Shown in pieces: positions 4,987-8,314 of a stretch of DNA of 8,314 nt (position 1 is the first letter of the stretch; each line of letters begins with the position of its first letter). Origin of the DNA: Lachnospiraceae bacterium (GTDB lineage Bacteria; Bacillota_A; Clostridia; Lachnospirales; Lachnospiraceae); the NCBI GenBank assembly GCA_016291475.1, contig JAEEXJ010000121.1:1-8314 (forward strand), written 5' to 3'. The position numbers were made by a program, and so were the translations under genes. Below the pieces are notes generated by a model, which was given only the letters and a program-made list of their open reading frames with translations, was not told where the DNA came from and did not search any database.

Positions 4987-7881
4987 TTATTTGATCTCAA
5001 CTCTGAAGACAACCGGCATGTCATCTTCAAAAACGTGATCGGTCCTGATATCGAGTCCGTTATCAAGATGATCCCATTTAACTTCCTCGTCGCCCGCAAG
5101 AAGCACGACTTTGGAAATAATACCTTTGTATGATGAGCCTCCGTCCTCACCACGTTTAGCCATGCTCTTAATTAAGTAATGGCCATCCGGTGACGGCTTC
5201 ATGGCTGCTACATAAATATGTCCGTCTTTTTCGGTGAATCTGAAATCTTCCGATGTGTAATCGAGAACTGCTCCGTCTTTAAATCCGCCTTCTTCTCTGT
5301 TAACACTGCCTTCTCCGTAGATCTTGTAAGGAGTGCTTCCGTAGATCATCTCACCGTTAATATCAAGCCACTTTCCGATTCCGAGAAGAACTTCTTTTTC
5401 TTCATCGCAAAGCATTCCGTCTGCTTTGGGGCCTACATTGAGGAGAAGATTTCCGTTCTTGGATACGATATCCACAAGTTCTCTTACTACCTCACCTGCT
5501 CCCTTGTAATCCGCACCCTTTACATAGCCCCATGACTGTCTGCAAATAGGAGTATCGGATTGCCATACATATGCGGCTGCTCCGGATAAGCCTCCTCTTT
5601 CGATATCTCTTACATATGAACCCGGAGCGAATGCATCACTCTTTGCAGCTATGATACCTTTAAGGCCCTTGGACTCCATTACGTTGTAGTAATATGCCGC
5701 TGCTTTTTTCAGATAAGGCTTTAATGCGCTCTGTCCTATCCACCAGTCAAAATAGATAACTTCCGGAAGGAATTTATCTACCATCTCGCAGACTCTGTAA
5801 AGCCAGTCCTGCATGAACTCTTCGGAAGGGGCAGGTTTAAGATCAAAGTCATGGATATCTTCAGGTTCGGGAACCGAAGGCCAGTAGAAATCTCCTCTCT
5901 TAAATTCGCCCTTAATATCGCTGTCGAATTTCCTTCCGTTTCCGAGGAACCACCAGTGTTCGAATCTGTGAGATGAAATACCGAATCTTATGCCGTACTT
6001 TTCCGCAGATTCTTCAAGAAGTGCATCTATATCCTTACAGGGCCCCTTTTCGAAAGCATTCCAGTGTGATGCTTTACTCTTATACATCTGGAAGCCGTCG
6101 TGATGTTCTCCCACAGGAATCACATATTTCGCACCGGACTTTTTAAACACATCCATCCAGCTGTCGGGATCGAATTTTTCACCCTTGAAACGGTCTATGT
6201 AATCGATATATCCGCTTTCGGACAAAGGACCGTACTTTTCTACATGATGCTTATATTCTTCACTGCCTTCAATGTACAGATTTCTGGGATACCACTCATT
6301 CATGAACTCTTCGGAAGTAAATACTCCCCAGTGAATGAATATTCCGAACTTGGCTTCGGAAAACCAATCGGGAACTCCGACCTTTGATAGTGATGACCAG
6401 TCATCCGAGTAAGGTCCTTTTGCGATGACTGAATCAATTCGCTTCATCTCCTTCTCAAGATCGGGCAGATCCGGGTACTGCTCTTCGGAAAATGTTCCGC
6501 TTAATTCCCCGGCACCTGCAGCAGCCGCGTCCATGACCTTTTCGGATTCTTTATCTGAATCTTCAAGTTCCTCAACGCTGTCTGCAAGATCGATGATATC
6601 AAGATCATCCCCGGTTTTATCCTGCTCTTCTTCTTTTTCTTCGGGATCCTTTTTTCTCGAAAGTACGGCGCCTGCAATTATCATGATCACCGCAATGACT
6701 GCGATCGCTATTCCCGTGACAAGACCTTTATCGGTCTTTTCGGATACAGGCGCAGTATCCGGTAAAACAGGCTCTGCGGGAGAAGGTGCAATTTCTTCGG
6801 GAGCAGGCTCTTCCGGAACGATCTCCGGTTCCGGCTCGGGTTCTTTCGGAACTTCGTAGAGGGAATTAACCGTGATCATATATTCGATCTTGGTAACTCC
6901 CGCAAAAAGATCGTTTTCTACGGTTCCCGTTCCTGCTTCATCAGCGCCTCCGTAAAGTCTCCATGCACTCTCAATGCCTCCCACGGTCTCATTCCATGCT
7001 TTGGCAGTAAGTGTATCGTCCAGGGTTATGACGGAACCGTCTATGTTAAGTGCCACCGTCACATCCGCTTTACTGTACTGCGTTCCTTCTTCGGGAACTA
7101 TGACGGGGGAGATAAAATATGCATGTCTTAATGCGGAAGGAAGTGTGAGAGATACCGTAACCGTATCTCCGACTTTCGCATATGCTTCCACCGCTTCGAT
7201 ATCACCGACATTCTCTTCATTTCCTTCGCCGAAGTATTTGAGACCGTGATCTCCGCTCTCCGAAAGGTCTCCGTCAAATGCTATGAAAACTCTTGCCTCA
7301 CCTTCACTTGCGGGGCCTGTTTCATCGGCAGAATTGATCGTTATGGTATACTCGATGCTTGTCGCACCTTTGAATACATTTGCGTCGACGTACTTCAGCC
7401 CGCCTTCTTCGATACCGCCGTACAGACGCAAGGCGGTCTTATAATCATCCGTTTGCGATTCCCATGAGACCGGTATATCTTCACTGTCCTCAAGGGTTAT
7501 CTCCACGTCTTCGCCGTTGACTTTAAGTGCGACATCCGCAGAGACATTCTCGATAGCGATATTGTCATACTGAGACACCACTACCGGTGCTATATCATAA
7601 ACGCCTGTTATCTCTTCCGGAAAAGAAAGAGAGACCGTTACGGTATCTCCAACCTTTGCGCTCGCCGTAACCGCAGTGATATCGGGAGTAGAATCTTTGC
7701 CGGGACCTGCATAAACAAGTCCTCTGTCTCCCGCCTCAGCACCGGATCCGGTAAAAGAAATAAAGACGGATAATTCTTCTTCATAAGTTTCGGCTGCCTT
7801 TACGCTTGCTGCCGGTATCATGGCAAAAGCAGTGAAAAGTGCGAGTAATCCTGCTCCCGCTCTTTTGATCATGTTCTTCAT
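4987..7881 (-). CDS. Membrane-anchored GH29 alpha-L-fucosidase fused to a two-repeat ectodomain
   Basis: 964 residues. Seen in order: signal peptide 1-30 (KR, hydrophobic core, VKAA end); two related repeats at about 33-184 and 194-340, sharing AKVGDTVTVSL, RLYGG and EYTITINS/EYMITVNS; a Pro/Glu-rich linker 345-384; one membrane helix 386-408 followed by RKK; a very acidic linker 412-450; GH29 catalytic domain from about 478, with a small beta-rich C-terminal domain after about 860. GH29 marks are FGIFIHWG (512-519), GEHHDGFQMY (591-600), YFDWW with the likely nucleophile Asp712, and NGNLLLNVGPKADG (809-822). GH29 retaining enzymes release alpha-L-fucose. With the signal peptide outside-first, the helix and RKK place the fucosidase in the cytoplasm, which is unusual. 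The acid/base Glu is not assigned. A standalone GH29 usually matches only residues from about 478 on, so the first half is an added module. GH31 follows after 18 bp, suggesting one transcript. Confidence 0.88.
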   Translation of the reverse strand: MKNMIKRAGAGLLALFTAFAMIPAASVKAAETYEEELSVFISFTGSGAEAGDRGLVYAGPGKDSTPDITAVTASAKVGDTVTVSLSFPEEITGVYDIAPVVVSQYDNIAIENVSADVALKVNGEDVEITLEDSEDIPVSWESQTDDYKTALRLYGGIEEGGLKYVDANVFKGATSIEYTITINSADETGPASEGEARVFIAFDGDLSESGDHGLKYFGEGNEENVGDIEAVEAYAKVGDTVTVSLTLPSALRHAYFISPVIVPEEGTQYSKADVTVALNIDGSVITLDDTLTAKAWNETVGGIESAWRLYGGADEAGTGTVENDLFAGVTKIEYMITVNSLYEVPKEPEPEPEIVPEEPAPEEIAPSPAEPVLPDTAPVSEKTDKGLVTGIAIAVIAVIMIIAGAVLSRKKDPEEKEEEQDKTGDDLDIIDLADSVEELEDSDKESEKVMDAAAAGAGELSGTFSEEQYPDLPDLEKEMKRIDSVIAKGPYSDDWSSLSKVGVPDWFSEAKFGIFIHWGVFTSEEFMNEWYPRNLYIEGSEEYKHHVEKYGPLSESGYIDYIDRFKGEKFDPDSWMDVFKKSGAKYVIPVGEHHDGFQMYKSKASHWNAFEKGPCKDIDALLEESAEKYGIRFGISSHRFEHWWFLGNGRKFDSDIKGEFKRGDFYWPSVPEPEDIHDFDLKPAPSEEFMQDWLYRVCEMVDKFLPEVIYFDWWIGQSALKPYLKKAAAYYYNVMESKGLKGIIAAKSDAFAPGSYVRDIERGGLSGAAAYVWQSDTPICRQSWGYVKGADYKGAGEVVRELVDIVSKNGNLLLNVGPKADGMLCDEEKEVLLGIGKWLDINGEMIYGSTPYKIYGEGSVNREEGGFKDGAVLDYTSEDFRFTEKDGHIYVAAMKPSPDGHYLIKSMAKRGEDGGSSYKGIISKVVLLAGDEEVKWDHLDNGLDIRTDHVFEDDMPVVFRVEIK
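6658..6726 (-). other. Predicted transmembrane helix inside the GH29 fusion
   Basis: Residues 386-408 are 23 uncharged residues rich in Ile, Ala, Val and Gly (core IAIAVIAVIMIIAG), flanked by DK on the N side and RKK on the C side. By the positive-inside rule the C side faces the cytoplasm. This kind of segment normally ends surface proteins of this bacterial group, but here the frame runs on for 553 residues into the fucosidase. Confidence 0.85.
6862..7302 (-). repeat. Ectodomain repeat 2 of the GH29 fusion (protein-level repeat)
   Basis: Residues 194-340. It parallels repeat 1: VFIAF, GDHGLKY, AKVGDTVTVSL, LNIDGSVITL, WRLYGG and EYMITVNS. In the block around AKVGDTVTVSL, 13 of 17 residues match repeat 1. 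It is followed directly by the Pro/Glu-rich spacer that leads to the membrane helix. Confidence 0.7.
7330..7785 (-). repeat. Ectodomain repeat 1 of the GH29 fusion (protein-level repeat)
   Basis: Residues 33-184. It begins with a VFISF strand and contains GDRGLVY, AKVGDTVTVSL, a VNGEDVEITL strand, LRLYGG and EYTITINS. The pattern of alternating hydrophobic residues suggests an all-beta, Ig- or carbohydrate-binding-like sandwich. I do not recognise a named family. It aligns along its whole length with repeat 2, but the DNA has diverged, so the duplication is old. Confidence 0.7.
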
Positions 7882-7891
7882 TTCAAAAACT

Positions 7892-7897
7892 ACCTCT
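7892..7897 (-). promoter_or_regulatory. Ribosome binding site deciding the GH29-fusion start
   Basis: AGAGGT on the minus strand lies 10 nt before the ATG at 7881. An in-frame ATG at 7932 also exists but sits inside the terminator stem and has no such site. The 7881 start also gives a clean signal peptide from its first residues. Confidence 0.7.
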
Positions 7898-7944
7898 AAA
7901 AAAATACCCACGGAAGGATGCAGGACCTGCATCCCTCCACGGGT
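7898..7944 (-). terminator. Hairpin terminator between GH94 and GH29 genes
   Basis: A 39-nt near-perfect inverted repeat (7906-7944) can form a stem of about 17 bp with a tiny loop, followed on the minus strand by a run of seven U (7898-7904). Three imperfect positions are G-U wobbles when read as minus-strand RNA but A-C mismatches on the plus strand, so it belongs to minus-strand transcripts. The U-run directly touches the ribosome site of the next gene (7892-7897). Confidence 0.85.
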
Positions 7945-7965
7945 TACCGATAAAATTATTAAGAA

Positions 7966-8314
7966 TTAAAGTCTTTCAAATTCTACCTTCTGAGCATCTT
8001 TGCCCATAACAGCTTCAATCTTGTTATCTCCATCCTTGAGCATGGATACGGGAATGACCGCAGATTCGATCTTATCACCGTTTACAACAAGGTATGAGAT
8101 ACCTTTGCACACATGCTCGGGATTCTTAACTTCGATATGGAGATTCTTTCCTCTGAATACTCTGTCGACTTCATATCCGTCCCATGAATCGGGGATACAG
8201 GGATCGATGAGCATTCCGTCGTACTGAGGTCTGATACCGAGTACGTACTGGGTAAGTGAATAGTATGTCCATGCAACCGCACCGGAGAGCCATGAAGTAC
8301 GGCAGTTACCGGGT
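7966..8314 (-). CDS. GH94 cellobiose phosphorylase-type enzyme, C-terminal part (5' end outside window)
   Basis: The reading frame is open to the window edge; about 115 C-terminal residues are present. GH94 enzymes split beta-glucosidic disaccharides such as cellobiose with phosphate, giving glucose 1-phosphate and glucose in the cytoplasm. The sequence shows the conserved end of the (alpha/alpha)6 barrel, SWLSGAVAWTYYSLTQYVLG, then IRPQYDGMLIDPCIPDSW, which is characteristic of GH94, and the terminal beta-rich strands (FRGKNLHIEVKNPEHVCKG, then VNGDKIESAVIPVSML and IEAVMG). The catalytic Asp region is upstream and not visible, so cellobiose, cellodextrin, laminaribiose or chitobiose specificity cannot be settled; the C-terminus looks most like cellobiose phosphorylases. 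The gene ends 84 bp before the GH29 fusion gene and is followed by a strong hairpin terminator. It is probably the proximal gene of a GH94-GH29-GH31 cluster. Confidence 0.88.
   Translation of the reverse strand, partial: PGNCRTSWLSGAVAWTYYSLTQYVLGIRPQYDGMLIDPCIPDSWDGYEVDRVFRGKNLHIEVKNPEHVCKGISYLVVNGDKIESAVIPVSMLKDGDNKIEAVMGKDAQKVEFERL

Noticed and set aside
6425..6859. Plus-strand Ser-rich open frame
   Set aside because: It is the antisense shadow of the Pro/Glu-rich linker and acidic region of the GH29 fusion; no ribosome site or domain is seen.
7882..7932. Upstream start of the GH29 fusion at the ATG at 7932
   Set aside because: It lies within the terminator stem, has no ribosome site, and would put 17 extra residues before the signal peptide.

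Overview
The window reads as a chromosomal carbohydrate-utilisation locus from a Gram-positive, probably fibre-degrading clostridial bacterium. A Lachnospiraceae (Butyrivibrio-like) source is my best guess. The clues are moderate GC, strong AGGAGG-type ribosome sites, U-tract hairpin terminators, sigma-A-type promoters, a tRNA-Leu without encoded CCA, and a protein resembling the FliD C-terminus beside glycoside hydrolases. All supported genes lie on the minus strand, so transcription runs from high to low coordinates. Taxonomy is inference from gene style, not from a marker gene.

Layout in transcription order. (1) 8314-7966: the C-terminal end of a GH94 cellobiose-phosphorylase-type enzyme, cut by the window edge. 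(2) 7944-7898: a strong hairpin plus U-tract, abutting the next ribosome site. (3) 7881-4987: a 964-residue protein with signal peptide, two related ~150-residue ectodomain repeats, a Pro/Glu linker, one membrane helix, an acidic linker and a GH29 alpha-L-fucosidase. Its predicted topology puts the catalytic domain in the cytoplasm. (4) 4968-2974: a GH31 alpha-xylosidase-type enzyme, 18 bp downstream, closed by a terminator. (5) 2829-2113: a lone FliD_C-like protein with its own terminator. (6) 1970-543: a GH43 + CBM6-like enzyme with its own promoter and terminator. (7) 437-354: tRNA-Leu(CAG) with a near-consensus promoter and a long hairpin terminator. (8) 302-1: no gene. This part holds a dense inverted-repeat element that shares its ends with the tRNA-Leu, and two 45-nt direct repeats 74 bp apart, each able to form two interlocking helices.

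How it may work together: GH94 phosphorolysis of a beta-glucan disaccharide, GH31 removal of alpha-xylose and GH29 removal of fucose fit breakdown of imported, fucosylated xyloglucan-type oligosaccharides. GH43 removal of arabinose or xylose adds arabinoxylan-type side chains. GH31 and GH43 lack signal peptides, so most of the work appears to be intracellular. The substrate assignment is inference.

The two most unusual items are the membrane-spanning GH29 fusion and the twin interlocking-helix repeats downstream of the tRNA-Leu. In both repeat copies, the changes that fall in stems keep pairing through G-U wobble on the minus strand only.
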